This document shows positions 15,967-30,900 of a stretch of DNA of 64,000 nucleotides, in pieces; the stretch's first letter is position 1, and every line of letters starts with the position of its first letter. The stretch is from Antedon mediterranea (taxonomy: Eukaryota; Echinodermata; Crinoidea; Comatulida; Antedonidae): contig NC_092676.1 in the NCBI RefSeq assembly GCF_964355755.1, positions 30,081,871 to 30,145,870 on the forward strand, in the 5' to 3' direction. The notes under the pieces were generated by a model. The model saw nothing but the letters and a program-made list of their open reading frames with translations, made no database searches and was not told the DNA's origin. The translations under genes were made by a program, and so were the position numbers.

Positions 15967-18900
15967 GTAAGTAAATGGAAATTAGACCTTATATCTTTAG
16001 TTTTGTAAGATCATGTGCGTATCCAGTCGATAGATAGACAGTAAAAACAGTTTCCCACGGCTGAAATTGTACCTAGGTTGTATTGTCTTCCAAAGATACA
16101 TAAACCAAATTGGCCATTAAGACCTATAGTAGATAACATCAACACCGTTTTTTACACCGTTGCACAATTCCTCACCAAAATCCTGGGTCCGCTTGTCGGA
16201 AACACAGAACATCATGTAACTTACTCAGGAGAGTTGGCGAGTGAACTAAAAGAAATAATAGTCAAACCAAGTGAAACATTTGTCTCGTTTGACGTAGTAT
16301 CTCTGTTTACAAAAACACCAGTAGAAGAGGCCCTCAAAGTTGTCGAAAATCGCCTAACAACAGATCCGACACTTCTGGATAGAACTAAACTACATGTGAC
16401 AGACATAATGGAGCTCCTCGGTTTAATTGTGAACAAAACCTATTTCTCGTTCAATGGTAACATTTATAGGCAAATACAAGGCATTGCTATGGGAAGCCCA
16501 ATAAGTCCTATATTGGCGAACTTGTATCTAGAGTGGCTCGAACATCAAGCCATAAACACGGCACCCACTAACATCAAGCCTGTGTATTGGAAACGATACG
16601 TTGATGATGTATTAGCTATCATCCCCATAGGTACAGTACATACATTTAACACACATCTTAATAACATCGATATAACTGACAATATCAAGTTCACCACAGA
16701 ATCGATGACAAACAACACAATACCTTTCCTGGACATGCTCATCACACTCAATGACAATGGAACAGTTACCACCTCAGTCTATCGGAAGCCCACTCACACA
16801 GACCAATATTTACATTTCAACTCACATCATCCACTCGAACACAAACTGGGGCTTATAAACACGCTTGTGGACAGAGCTGAGAAGGTAGTGGGAGATATGG
16901 ATTTGAGGAAAGTTGAGATGGATAACATCAAGAAAGCGTTACACAACTGCCAGTATCCAGAGTGGTCCTTCCAGAGAGTTATGGAAAACCGAAAAAGGAA
17001 AAAGAACAAAGGACACGAACCACAGAAGGAAAAGATCAAGATGCGAGGTAGCATAGGAATCCCCTATGTAAAAGGAATGGCAGAAAGAATACGACGCACT
17101 CTCTCCTATCACAATGTCGGAACCTATTTCCTACCCCAAAATAAAATCAAGAATAGCCTCGTCCACCCAAAAGATAAAATCGAGAAGATGGATACATGTG
17201 GAGTAATCTACGAAGTCACCTGCCGCAACTGTCCACAAGTTTATATTGGGGAAACAGGGAGGGCATTACAAACACGAATTAATGATCACAAAAAAGATGT
17301 TACAACAAACACGGGGGGAGTAATGACTAGGGCCTCCAGAACATCCACATCTTCGATCATACACAAATCTGCCATTACAGAACATGTCATAAAACACAAT
17401 CATGTACCGAACTGGGAGGCTACCATCTTAACCAAAGAGCCTAAACGCAAAGACAGACAGATTAGAGAATCATTACATATAAGGAGAAATAAAGAGAAGA
17501 CCATGAACCGGGACACTGGAGCCCACGAACTCTCGCATTTGTACAATGATTTGATAGACACATCACCTGGCCGAGCCCCGCACAACCTCCAACCTACAAC
17601 CGGAGGCGTACAACGTCATCAACAGATGACGTCAAGAATGACCAAGCTGCATTAACACTCCGCAGTCAGTTGAGAAGGATCTCTGATAGAGATCGAAACG
17701 TTCGAGTAAGTACTCCGTTAACTTGTGCTTTTACAAAAACGAAATTTGTCATCTAAGTAAAAACATATATGCTAAACCTGTCGGCTTACCATACGTCACC
17801 ATTAACATGGTGCTTACCATACGTCACCATTAACATGGTGCTTACCATACGTCACCATTAACATGGCGCTTACCATACGTCACCATTAACATGGTGCTTA
17901 CCATACGTCACCATTAACATGGTGCTTACCATACGTCACCATTAACATGGTGCTTACCATACGTCACCATTAACATGGTGCTTACCATACGTCACCATTA
18001 ACATGGTGCTTACCATACGTCACCATTAACATGGTGCTTACCATACGTCACCATTAACATGGTGCTTACCATACGTCACCATTAACATGGTGCTTACCAT
18101 ACGTCACCATTAACATGGTTGAAAGACATAAAATATAATATAATGCAATAAAGAAATATCAACAGATAGAAAATATAAAAGATTACCTAGAAAATACAAA
18201 CGTGAACACACTTTCACAATGTGACTCTGCAAAAAATGTGATGGAATTTTTCTAGAAACTGTTGAGAAAATGCATCTAAATAAAAGTCCAGGATCGGATG
18301 GATTAAGAGTCGAATTTTATAGAACTTTCTGGAATAAAATTAAACAAATTTTATGCAATTCTTTAAATTATAGTTACAATCAAAATAAATTATCCAACTC
18401 ACAGCGAATAGGAATAATAAATCTAATATTCAAATCAGATGAGAGAGAAAATTTAGAAAACTGGAGGCCAATTACTTTACTTTAACGATTACCGGTATAA
18501 AATTATGGCACACGCCCGTTCTAACCGAATGCACGACATTATTGGTTTGATAATAAGCAACGACCAAAAAGCATAAAAGGAAGTGTCGGCGGAGAAAATA
18601 TTAGACTAGTAGACGACTTACTAAATGTTACAAAAGATAAAAATATACCTGGTGCAATGATCTTTCTTGATTTTACTAAAGCTTTTGATTCCCATTGACA
18701 GAAAGCTAATGCTTAAAACACTTGAGAAGTTTGGCTTCGGCAAATAGTTCATAAAATGGATTAACTTAATGTATACTGATACACAATGTAAAGTGATAAA
18801 CAATGGTTGGCAGGTTAGACAAGGGTGTCCACTGTCTGCCTTATTATTTATCTTAGTTGCCGAAATAATGTCAATAAATATAAGAGCGAATACACTCTGC

Positions 18901-21900
18901 AAAGGCATCACACTACCAAGTACAGAAAATGCTTCAGATACAATTTTTAAAATTGCCCAATTAGCAGATGATACTGTAAATTTCACGCATGATGGACATA
19001 GCTTAAAATATTTTTTTGAGGAAATTCAAAAATTCTGTAACATATCAGGCTTGAAATTAAATAAAAATAAAACAAAAGGCATTTGGATTGGATCAAGCAG
19101 ATTTCTTCCACTTCCAAAGAAAGGAGACCTTCAGCTATGTGGGAATTATAGAACCATATCACTTATATGCCATGCAAGCAAGATCATGCTTAAAATCATT
19201 CTTGCCAGAATGACAAGGATACTGAGTGAAGAGATATCTGCATCACAAGCGGGATATATGAAACATCGTGGAACTCGTGATCACATCTTCAATCTTCAGA
19301 TGCTGATTCACAAATGTCTGGAAATGCAACAAGATTTGTTCATCTGTTTTGTAGACTAATCAAAAGCTTTTGACAATGCCAGATATAACCAACTCTGGTC
19401 CATCATGATGAAGATGGGGTTTTCAGAACATGTGATAGAGTTAATTAGATCAGCAATCGGCAGTAAGGCTTGAGTGAGGAACAACTGATTGGTTTACCAT
19501 TGAGAATGGCGTCCGACATGGCTGCATTCTTTCTCCAGCTCTGTTTAACATTTATACAGAAGACATAATGCGATAAGCTATGACAGAAGAATGGTCTGAA
19601 AGTTACGATCTGCTACACGTTGGAGGGAAAACTTTGGGTGACCAAGATATGCAGACGATGCAGCATTGATGTCGAAGTCAAGACCTGGCCTCAGCAGATT
19701 TGTTGACTCGGTGAATGAAGAAGGCATATCTCATGGTCTAAAAATGAATGCAAAAAAGACCAAAGTCATTACTGTTTCTTGGCAAGTGACAAATGAAGAC
19801 AAGCAGAGCATAGAAATAAGTGGATCCGCATTGGAGGAGGTTGACAATTTCATGTACCTTGGCGCCAGGATACAAGGAGATGTAGATAACACCAAAGAAA
19901 TCAGAAGCAGTTGACCATAGGATTGCAAGCTCTCACTGGGATGAAAAAGCTGTGGCGTGGACAAGATAAAGTGACCAAGTTGCACATTCTCAAAGCATGT
20001 GCCTTTCCAGTGGCCACATATGCCTGCGAGACCTGGGTACTGCGCAAGAGGGATGAAAAATTCATCACAGCCTTTGAAAACAAATGCTACCGAAGGAGCT
20101 TGCGAGTCCCATGGACTCAACACCGCACAAATGATAGCATAAGAAAGGAGCTTAGAGTATCAAATGATTGGTTGCTGCAGTATGTTAAAAAGCAGAAATT
20201 GTGCTATTTTGGTCACATTAAGCAGCAAGATGGAATAAAGAAGAGAGTGTTGGAGGCTTATATTCCAGGGAAGAGAAGAAGAGGAAGACCAAGATGCAAA
20301 TGGGAAAAGACTATAACAGATGTGTTTGGCTCTATTGAGCAAGCAAGTAGGATGACAGAAGACAGGAGATGGTTTCAGAATGCTGTTAGAGAAGCCACGC
20401 TCTGATCAGAGTTTGCTTTGACGACGACGACGAAGTCTCTAAAACTGAGCTGGGTCAAGCGTTTGTTGCTAAGCCCAGATCCTGAGAAATGGAAATTTAT
20501 CCCGAGACATTATAAATGTACCCAGAATGTACACTTAAGATTAGTAACATTAATACTGAAAATTATACAATTTTAAAAGATGTGTCAGTGTTCTATCAAC
20601 AATTATTAAAAGCTGTTGTGATTCTAAATAACATGTTAAGTACAGAACCACACACTGTAAACGAAATTAAATCTCAACAATTATGGGAAAAGTATGTAAC
20701 ATTGGATGGCAAATCAATGTACTTCTGCTCCTGATTCTGGTATCAAAACAATCAATGATATAATTGTTGGTAATGAACTAATAACATATCAAAGGTTTAT
20801 TCCAATGTTATGTAATACAAACAACGGGTTAATTGAATACTTTGCTGATATCAATGCCATCCTGAATCAATATAAATAAACCATCTACGTTTTATAGATA
20901 TCTTATTAATAGTAAAGTATCTATCCCAAAATCACAAGTGAAATGGGAACAGGAATTTGGTGTCGATTTAAATTGGCACACAATATGGTGTAATAAAGTT
21001 TTAAACATCAAATATATTGTAAAAGTTGCCCAATTCAACTTTAAATTGTTACACAGAATTATAGCATGTAGAAAAAATTTGAAACTATAGAAATTAGCTG
21101 ATAGTGATAAATGCCAAAAATGTAAAATAGAAAAACATATGCTTTATACATGTAATACAATTCAGCCAGTCTGGAGAAAGTTCGATTCAATGATTGTTTT
21201 AACAATCAAAGTTGTGTTTCGTTAACAGGAAAACACTTTTTTATAATAAAAAAGTATCTTGCGTTGTCATGTTTCTATTATTAGTTCTTTGTTTTTAATT
21301 TTAGTCAAACAGAATTACCTCGCAATAACAGCAGTGGCTGGGAAAATGTACTATACAGCTACAAAGATAGCCAACAACTCGGCCGCAATGCAGTTGTGTG
21401 ACACTCTATATGATGCGCATTTGCCTGTGTTTAAAACAAAAGAAGAAAGCCAACGTATGAAGGATATTCCACATGATTTACACAAATGGACTTGGTTGGC
21501 TTTGAACGATCGTGTTACCAATCGTGATTATTTCTGGACAACATATACCGATAACTACCCACTAACGTATTTTGATGGTAATGCTTTTATAGACTTTTTT
21601 TTTCATTGATATAATGATGTCAAAATGAAAAACAAAGGCTTGAGATACAGCCTCCTGATATTAATGATTAATATTATTACCGCATATAGCCACTATGCTC
21701 ACAGAACTTCCACACTTCTGTTCATCATTAGGTGCTTTCAGTCGATTTGTATATCGAGAATACGCAATTTGCGTATATCTCTATATCAATTCATGCTTTC
21801 AATTCACACAAATTACAATCCGTCGCGCATTTAACAACATTTCAATCTTCATCAAATCCGATAATTATTCACGAATTAACATAAATTCATTACACCAAGT

Positions 21901-24900
21901 GCGCCTGATAAACTGAATGTGTGCACAAAAAAGCTGCCCATTAAACAGTAAATGGAAACTGCAAGATATAATCTTGCGGATAAAATTGCCTTTTCAATAT
22001 TTCTAAGCCTCGCTTTTAGGTTTTGACATTTTGATGTTCATGCTAACACCAATCAGTGCAAACTACTGGATTAAACATACGTTAGGGCAATTTAGAGTCA
22101 CCATAACTTAAGTATGGCGGGCCAAACAGTCATTTAATCATTAACAAGAGTTCTTAGTTTTCAATAGAGATATCTCTATTAAAAACTAAGATATCTTAGT
22201 TTTAAATAGAGATATCTTATTATTCAAAAGAGATATCTTAGTTTTAAATAGAGATATCTTTATTAAAAACTAAGATATCTTATTTTTAAATGAGATATTT
22301 TCGTTATAGATACTAAGCATTAAGTCTAGTTAGTGCGATTAACATTGAGTCTTTATGTCGTTGACACAATGTTGACCGTCTTCGTCGATATTTCTATTGC
22401 TACTCGTTTTGATTATTTCTGCTATACCTACTCTTTTTAGCGTGGCAAGTGGGTGAGCCAAATGATGAAAATTATGGAAATGGCGAAGAATGTTGCTTTG
22501 CTTTGCCGATAGCCACATTCGGTGATATTTCATGTAAATGGAATTTGAGTATCGTTTGTGAAAAAGGTAAAGCGTAATACTATGGTATTTTTGTTTTGAT
22601 GTGTAAAGCTCTGTCTATACTATCAAACTAGTTTGACAAAAAAAGTGTGATATGGTGGTGATATGCCCAAATATGGGAGTTATAGGACATCATCATGTCC
22701 ATATATGGGCATAACACATTGTTTTGTCAAATGAAGTTTTTATAGTGTAGACAGAGCAGATGTGAATGAAATCGTAGTAATGTTCATGATGTAGTCTGTA
22801 AGGCGTGGTTCTCACTGGAGACGCAACACAAGGACGTACGCGCAACGCAAGCGAGTTGACCAATGACAAGCCACTGTTCGAATAATCCATCGCTTGTGAT
22901 TGGTCAAATTGCGTTACGTCCTTGCGTTGCGTCGCTAGTGGGAACCAAGTTTAACACAATCAATACTATATAGGTGGTCTTTGTAAATAATCACTGTATA
23001 TATCTTATATTACTAAACGTTATTATGATTATTGTGACTAAACAAAAAAAAAACAAAAAAAAACGTAATATTTATGATTTAGTAATATATTGGTTGAAGG
23101 TTTGCATGGCGAAATCAAATGTTGAGTTTGCAGTTCACCACATTGGTTCTGAAAAGAACTGTTGAATTTCTTTCAATTACAACTTTCTAGCTTTATTTTT
23201 GTTAAGCCTTATCTACACTTTATGTGACAAAAATGTGATGTGCTCATGTATGGACATGATGATGTCATATTAATACCATATTTGGGCATATCACTACCAT
23301 ATTTGGGAACATCACAATTTTAAACCCTTGTTTACCTCCGCTAAGGAGGTATATGTAATCAGTAGCGTGTGTTGGTTTGTTTGTTTGTTAGCAGGTTACT
23401 CAAAAAGTAATTACAAGATCTTATCAAAATGAATATACAGATAGATATGTGGTCAAGGACCATTCCATTAAATTTTGGGACCATTTGGACCATGATCTCA
23501 ATTCTGGACCACTTTTTGAGTATACTTTTCAGACCTGCTAGTGTTAAAAGACAGGACAGAATTTTTCAAAAGCCGGCGAGCAGTCTTAAAGTAAAAAGTA
23601 AACTGAAATTGCATTTTCTCGAGAACTACTTGTCCAAGTACTTTGTACAAGAGCCAAGAGTTATAATTTGTGATTTGTAATTTTAAAACATAATTTGATT
23701 TAATGTGCACGTTTTTTTATGCGAGTAGTTTAAAAAACCTATTTCTTTTCAAATTCACTCGTTTGATTTTCGCGTTGCTGTTCTATTGTTAGTCAACTGA
23801 AGCTATTGTTAATTGAAAGGCTTGTTACATAACCATTACACCAAACTCGCAAACACATGCTTGTAGTGAAATTAGCCTAAATCACAAACAGCATTAAGAC
23901 ACACACAAATATATATATATATATATTTTTTTTACCAGAGAAATCTTATGTAGGAGAATTTTACAGTAAGCGGAGGTATGCACTCTCGGAGTGGCTTTCT
24001 AGTTTAGTGTAGACAGAGCTTCAGGATACTTGCAAACGTCAATGTAAAACCATTTGTAAGACGTCGGGATCTACTGTAATTCAGTACTACTACACGTCGG
24101 GATCTACTGTAATTCAGTACTACTACACGTCGGGATCTACTGTAATTCAGTACTACTACACGTCGGGATCTACTGTAATTCAGTACTACTACACGTCGGG
24201 ATCTACTGTAATTCAGTACTACTACACGTCCATCTACTGTAATTCAGTACTACTACACGTCGGGATCTACTGTAATTCAGTACTACTACAATGTTTTGTT
24301 TATTTTTTAGTTGGAAGCCTTCCATTCAGCGATAAGCTGTATTACATCCTACCAGACATTGTACCGTTCTCCAACGCTTCTGCACTGTGTAAAGATCTTG
24401 ACGCCGATCTTCCAATTATTAAGACACAAAAGGAAAATGAGGCGATTCGCTCGATTGGACTTTCGTTTTGGTTGGCGTTAAACGATAACGATACAGAAGA
24501 AGAGTTTGTGTGGTCAACACGTATAGATGGAGATCAACAATTACGTAAGCGTTGGTTTTGATTCCCACTCAAGCTTGGTTCCCACTAGAACGTAACGCAA
24601 GGACGTAAACGCAACGCAAGCGTTTTGACCAATGACAAGCGGAGTTATAGACAGTTAGCAATCACAAGCGAATAAGCAATCGCTTGTGATTGGTCAATTC
24701 ACTTGCGTTGCGTTACGTCCTTGTGTTGCGTCGCTAGTGGGAACCACGCTTTAAGGACGTAACGCAACGCAAAGTGATTTGACCAATCTCAAACAGTGGA
24801 TTATTCGAACAACAGTCGCGTGTGATTGGTCAGCTCGTTTTGCGTTGCGTCTACGTCCTTGTGTTACGTCCTAGGGGAACCAAGCTTTAGGCGCAATGCA

Positions 24901-27900
24901 AGAACGTAGGCGCAACACTAGCGAATTGACCAATCACAAGCGAAAGTTATTTTCACGTCCTGCGCATCCTAGAGTGGGAACATAGTGGGAACCAGGGAAG
25001 AGTTAAACTCTCTTCCTTGGTGGGAACCAAGATTTAGAAGTCCCAGTTTTGCGTGCATGTGAAGGCCAACTCAGATTAAACACGTTGAATGACGAGCTAA
25101 AAACTATGCCCGACGCCATCTCAAGACGACTCGTCCAGTCGTGATTCAACTCAGACAGCACCGACGAGTCAAATTCAACTCATTCAGCACCGACGAGTCG
25201 AAACGTTTCGTCGGGCCTTGTTGTACAAGGCTGTCTGAGTTGGCCTAAATGGGTTTTTCCGTGACATCTTTTTTTATGCTTAAGTGCTGTTCATATTGCT
25301 AGACCGTGTGTATAGGCTTTGGACATAGTAGCCTAACTTGATAATTTTGAATTAAAGAAATGATTATTCTTTTTGCAGTCGGATGGAACTTGCTACCAGT
25401 TTCCGGTAATGGTATAGATAGAGACTGTACGGCGTATGTTGATGGACACTGGGAAATTGTCGATTGTGACGAACAATATACCGTATTTTGTGAAAAGGGT
25501 GAGTTAAGTTTTAGTATTATGCCAACACAAATGACTGTAAACAAGAAATGAGCTGGTAAAGGCCAACTCAGAGAGCGTCGTACGACGAGGCCCGACGAGT
25601 TGCCTTGTCGGGAGAAAATTAAACATGTTTAAAGTTCTTCTGACGACATAAAAACTACGCCTGACGCTGTCTGAAGACGACTCGTCTCGTCTCGTCGGAA
25701 TTCAACTCCGACAGCACCGACGAGTCAAGACGTTTCTTTCGGGCCTCGTCGCATGACGCAGTCTGAGATGCCTTAATACGATAACAATAAGAAACATCTT
25801 TGTTTTTATTGAGGTACTGTCGCCCTAGGCTCCATACTCTTTTGAATCAAACGTCAAATAGTAGGCCTATTTTCCCGTAAAGGCCAATTTACACAGACGA
25901 GCGGTAACGGTAAGCAGAAAACTGCGTAGCTTGTCCCACGTAGAATCTGTATCTATCCTGAGCGGAAACCGCCCGTCCGCTCTGCGTTGTGTGTAAATGG
26001 TCATAAAGCGTGGTTCCCACTAGCGACGCAACGCAATGACCTAGACGCAACTTAACCATATGCGTCACTGTTCGAATAATCCATCGCTTGTGTTTGGTCA
26101 AATCATTGTTATTCTCTTGATGTTTTTACTCTTTAAATTTATTTACTGTATTTATTGTATATTGTCAATACAAATATTATTTTGTCATGCGTCATCAGTG
26201 TGAATGATTTTCTTTGTACACACCAGCGGTCTGTCGTAGTTTCCTTGGGATGGAAGATAGCACGATACCTGATGAAAATATCTTGGTATCTAGTAACCCT
26301 GAACAAGCCATTCATAGTAGGCTACAAAGAACCGATGTAGGTTGGCGTGGTGCCAACTCTTCTTCGCAGGAGTGGATTCAAGCTGATCTTGGCGCTGATA
26401 AACTTGTCACTGGGACGATTCTACAAGGTTGTGACAATATGGAGTGGGTGACAAGTTACCATGTGAATTACAGTTCAGATGGTGTTCACTTTGAATATGC
26501 GATGAACGAACGAAATGGAGAACTAAGTATTCTGGTAAAATCTTATGTAGATATAGTAATATGTGATATTAATGTATTATTGTTTTATGCATCTATTGCA
26601 CTAGAGACGCAACGTAAGCACGTATGCGCAACGCAAGCACATACGCGCAACGCAACTGAGTTGACCAATAACAAGCCACTGTTCGAATAATCCATTGCTT
26701 GTGATTAGTCAAATCACATTGCGTACGTCCTCGCTTTGCGTCTTTAATGGGAAACAAAACTAAAATAACGAAATGCGAACAACGTGAATACAGTAGTTGA
26801 ATGCTAATTTTTAATTATTGAACTCTCAATCAAATTGACCCATTGTGGTTTCCTGTTGGGTGAGAAAAAGCAATGAATAAAAATAGATTAATAAATACTG
26901 TAATATTTTACGGTTTAAATTGTTTAAAGTTTGATGGAAATTTTGATCGTAACACGCCGGTGACGAATCTGTTTTATTACTCGGTCGTTGCTCGTTTTAT
27001 ACGTATTATTGCTGTGGATTGGCAGACTCAAGTCTGTATTCGCTTTGAACTTATTGGATGCAGAGGTAAGTTGTTATATTCATCAAAATAATGATTGTGT
27101 ATCTAATTGCGAAGGATATTAAAACATCCTCGATACGATCCTGATTATAGTTTTTGAATTACTTAAACTTAATACGGTACGTTAATTTATTTGCTTTTTT
27201 AAAATACAATATTAGAAATGGATTACTGTAGTTATTACTCGCTTTGTGAAAATGGTGCTGAGTGTGTTAATATGGAAAACACTTACAACTGTACCTGTCT
27301 GGATGGCTATTCTGGGAGAAATTGTGAAATTGGTAAAAAAAATCGTATTTACATGTGCCAACTATTATTAAAAACGCCCCCAAAAAAAAAAGTGCATTTG
27401 AATAGAAATCGACTTTTTGTTGTGCGTTATTAAAGTAACATTGTGCTTTCATTTATTTTGTTTTGGTAGTTGAGTCTACGACCACGTCTTTGACTACAGG
27501 TCAGTCTACGAGCACGTATTTGACCACAGGTCAGTCTATGACCACGTCTTTGACCACAGGTGAGTCTACGACCACGTCTTTGACCATAGGTGAGTCTACG
27601 ACCACTTCTTTGACCACAGGTCAGTCTACGACCACGTCTTTGACAACAGGTCAGTCTACGACCACGTCTTTTGACCACAGATAAGTCTACGACCACGTCT
27701 TTGACCACAGGTCAGTCTATGACCACGTCTTTGACCACAGGTCAGTCTACGACCACGTCTTTGACCACAGATAAGTCTACGACCACGTCTTTGACAACAG
27801 GTCAGTCTTTGACCACAGGTCACATATCGACAACGAACGAGGGGATGGTATCAACTGAACAAGCAGGTAATATTTGAATAATGAAATTAAAACGATTCTA

Positions 27901-30900
27901 AGATGTGTACAGCCTTTGAGCTTTTCCGTTGTGTGTACAAACACAATTCGGAAAACCCCAATTCTCAGTGGAAAGATTTTACTTGATAACCTGTTAATAA
28001 TTAAAAGCGAAATTTTGTAGTATCATAACAATTAGTACACTTAATTTTATTTTATTATAAGTGTACGCCTATTTTCTTTGAATATTACTATACAACTTTC
28101 TTTTATATTTTAGATAAACTAGAAGATCGTTCTACGTTATCGGTACGACGAATACCATACATAATATTAATTAATTAAAATGTAAATAAATCATTGTAAC
28201 GCCAAATACCGGTTCTCGTCAGATCACTGAAGTTAAGCAACGTTGTGCCTGGTTAGAGCTTGGATGGGAAACCATCTGGGAGTATCGGGTGCTGTATATT
28301 GAGCTGGGGTCCCATTAGGCATTTTAAATCAGCACTGCTGACTCTTATAGCAGCCCCTGCATCTAGTAGTAGTATCTGCCTCAGACGTATTGGCCCATGC
28401 CTTTCCTCTAGTCAAGATGTGCACTGGACGAGAGAAGCCCTTGATCAATTTTGGGACCAACCAAGGTGCTTTAAACAGTACATCCATCATTCAGATGAAT
28501 GTAAAACTAATTAGCATTGTCGTTCGCGACAGGCGTCGGCCATACACACACAGTAAAAGCTATGTCATGTTTCTTTTTTTTTTATTTTAGTGGTCTACTA
28601 GTGACTACACTTTTGTGTACATACCAAACGAGGTATTTGTAGGTAGAATGTTTTATGAGAAAGAAACCCAATTACAAAGTCTTCACAGTCTGGACCAAAT
28701 GCTGGTGCACGTGAAACATAACACAACATTCGAAAATATCTTCAATTTTGTGAAAGTATGATATTTAAATAATTATATTAAGAAAATAATATAATAGTAT
28801 AACAAAATATTAAAAAGTATTGTTAATTTTTGTCTCCCAAATATCTATTGGACCCCGTAGGAAACAATTTTTTTTTTGTGGTGATCGGCGGACATAGCTA
28901 ACTAGTTTTGTTTGTTTTATGTTCTTATATTTCTAAAAATATGATTTGATTTTTATAGAATGTTTTGACTGTTACGTCGACGTTGTTACCGTCTATTGAG
29001 GTAAGCATTAGCCTATGCAGTGTGTCGCACTTAAGCTCTGTATAAACTATCCAAAAAAAATGTGATGTGCCCAAATATGGCAGTGATACGCCAAAATATA
29101 GTGGTACGACATCATCATATCCATATATGGGAGCATCACATTTTGTTTTGATTGTATTGTGGGTTTTTTAATTGAATGGGTGCATTATATTACAACCCTT
29201 AATTTATCATTACAAAATCTGTAAATGTTGTAGGCCTAGAGTCTGCAAAGTTAATGTTTTATTTGCGCCATGTCTAAAAATCTATCTACACTATCAAACT
29301 TTACTTTTACTGATGATGTAATCTCTGTTTGTTGTTTTTTTTTAGAAAGAAGACGATACGTTTAAAATAGTTTCAATGAATGAAGTTTTATATAAAATCG
29401 CAGCTTCACTTTTGCCTGAAGATGATATAATTGAGATCGACTCCGAGTACCAATGTATGTATATACATCTATATTCTTAATAATGATAATATTTAATATA
29501 TCAAAGCAATCTTAACACAATATAACACATAGTTTTTTCAAATTTACTTAATTGACATTTACTTTTTTTTCAGTTGTGAATATCCGAAAGATTTCATCAT
29601 CCTCCTCATCATTCGATATTGAATTAGACGTAGACAGAGGGAATGATGGGGGAGGATGTAGTATTTCGATGTCTATTTCACTACCACTGATTCCGGGTCA
29701 GTACAGCTTGTATAACAATTAAGTACATGCTTTAACTCAGAATCTATTTCAGCATCTAAAACGAAGAAATTAAAATTATCTTTAATATTTTTTAGATGAC
29801 TTCTTAATTCTCGTCATTTTCTATCAAAACCGGCCATTATTTTATGGGACAACTGACTTAGAGTAAGTAGACTCATGGTAGACTTAAGGAACAACTTAAA
29901 TGAACTTATTCTTGGTCTGCCATTATTTAGTTAGTAATTACTGAATTGATTAGTTTGTTGTATGAACAATTTATATTATCAGTGTACACTCGTCGATTGT
30001 TACGGTAGTATCAAACTTTATTTGACAACAAAATGTGATGTGCCCATATATAGACATGATGATGTCATATCACTACCATATTTGAGTATATCACGACCAT
30101 ATTTGGGCACATCCACCAACCAAACAATTATTTATTATAATAGTAGCAATACACATTAAACAGCTTTACAAATGATACTTTAAACATGTTTAGGTCTGTA
30201 AGTAAGGAAAGGTTCATTGGTTCAGGAGTGGTTACAATCACCTTGTTTAATTCACTACTAAACAAGATACCGCTACCTGTTAATGTTACCATGAGACACC
30301 TAAAGGTACGTTTCGCTTGAAGGTAATATATCAATAAGTATTGTTTTCAATTGTGTTTTTAATCACATTATTTTAAGTTTAAGACATAACAACTATAAAT
30401 GTATTGGATATGTTTTTCAGAGTGTAACTGAACGAATATTAGCAGATGACTTAATAACGGAATGTGTTTTTTGGAATGTTACATACAAGTAAGTGTATTG
30501 TTTAGTTAGGCAAGTCAAGTGACTTGACGTGACTTGACATGACTTGACATAACTTGAAATGACGGAAAGTCACTTGACCTGACATGACGTGACGTAACTA
30601 GACTTAACTAGATGTGACTGGACTAGAAATGACGTGACTAGACGTGCCGGCTTGACGTGATTTGACTAGACTTGACGTGACTTAACTAGATTGACTGGAT
30701 TAGACGTGCGACCTCACGTGCTAATAATACGATAATATTATGTGGTGCTATGGTTTAACGCTTACTTTTATTCATATTCTATACATTACCGTAACTTACT
30801 CACTATATGTTTATGCCGTCACAGAGAGTGGTTTGATAGTGATTGTATAACTTTCCACGAATCACATAACTCGACCACCTGTATATGTGATCACACAACA

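Noticed and set aside
17655-17720. Possible hammerhead ribozyme at the Penelope-like 3' end (CTGATAGAGATCGAAACG)
   Set aside because: The CTGA and GAAA words are there, but the CTGATGA core is not matched and the section folds as a simple GATCTC/GAGATC hairpin.
17784-18119. CRISPR-like array of 28-bp repeats
   Set aside because: Units are directly adjacent with no spacers, and the genome is animal.
28260-28514. Open frame of 84 codons with paralogue at 5441
   Set aside because: It overlaps the 5S-headed SINE-like repeat; conservation between A and B reflects the duplication.
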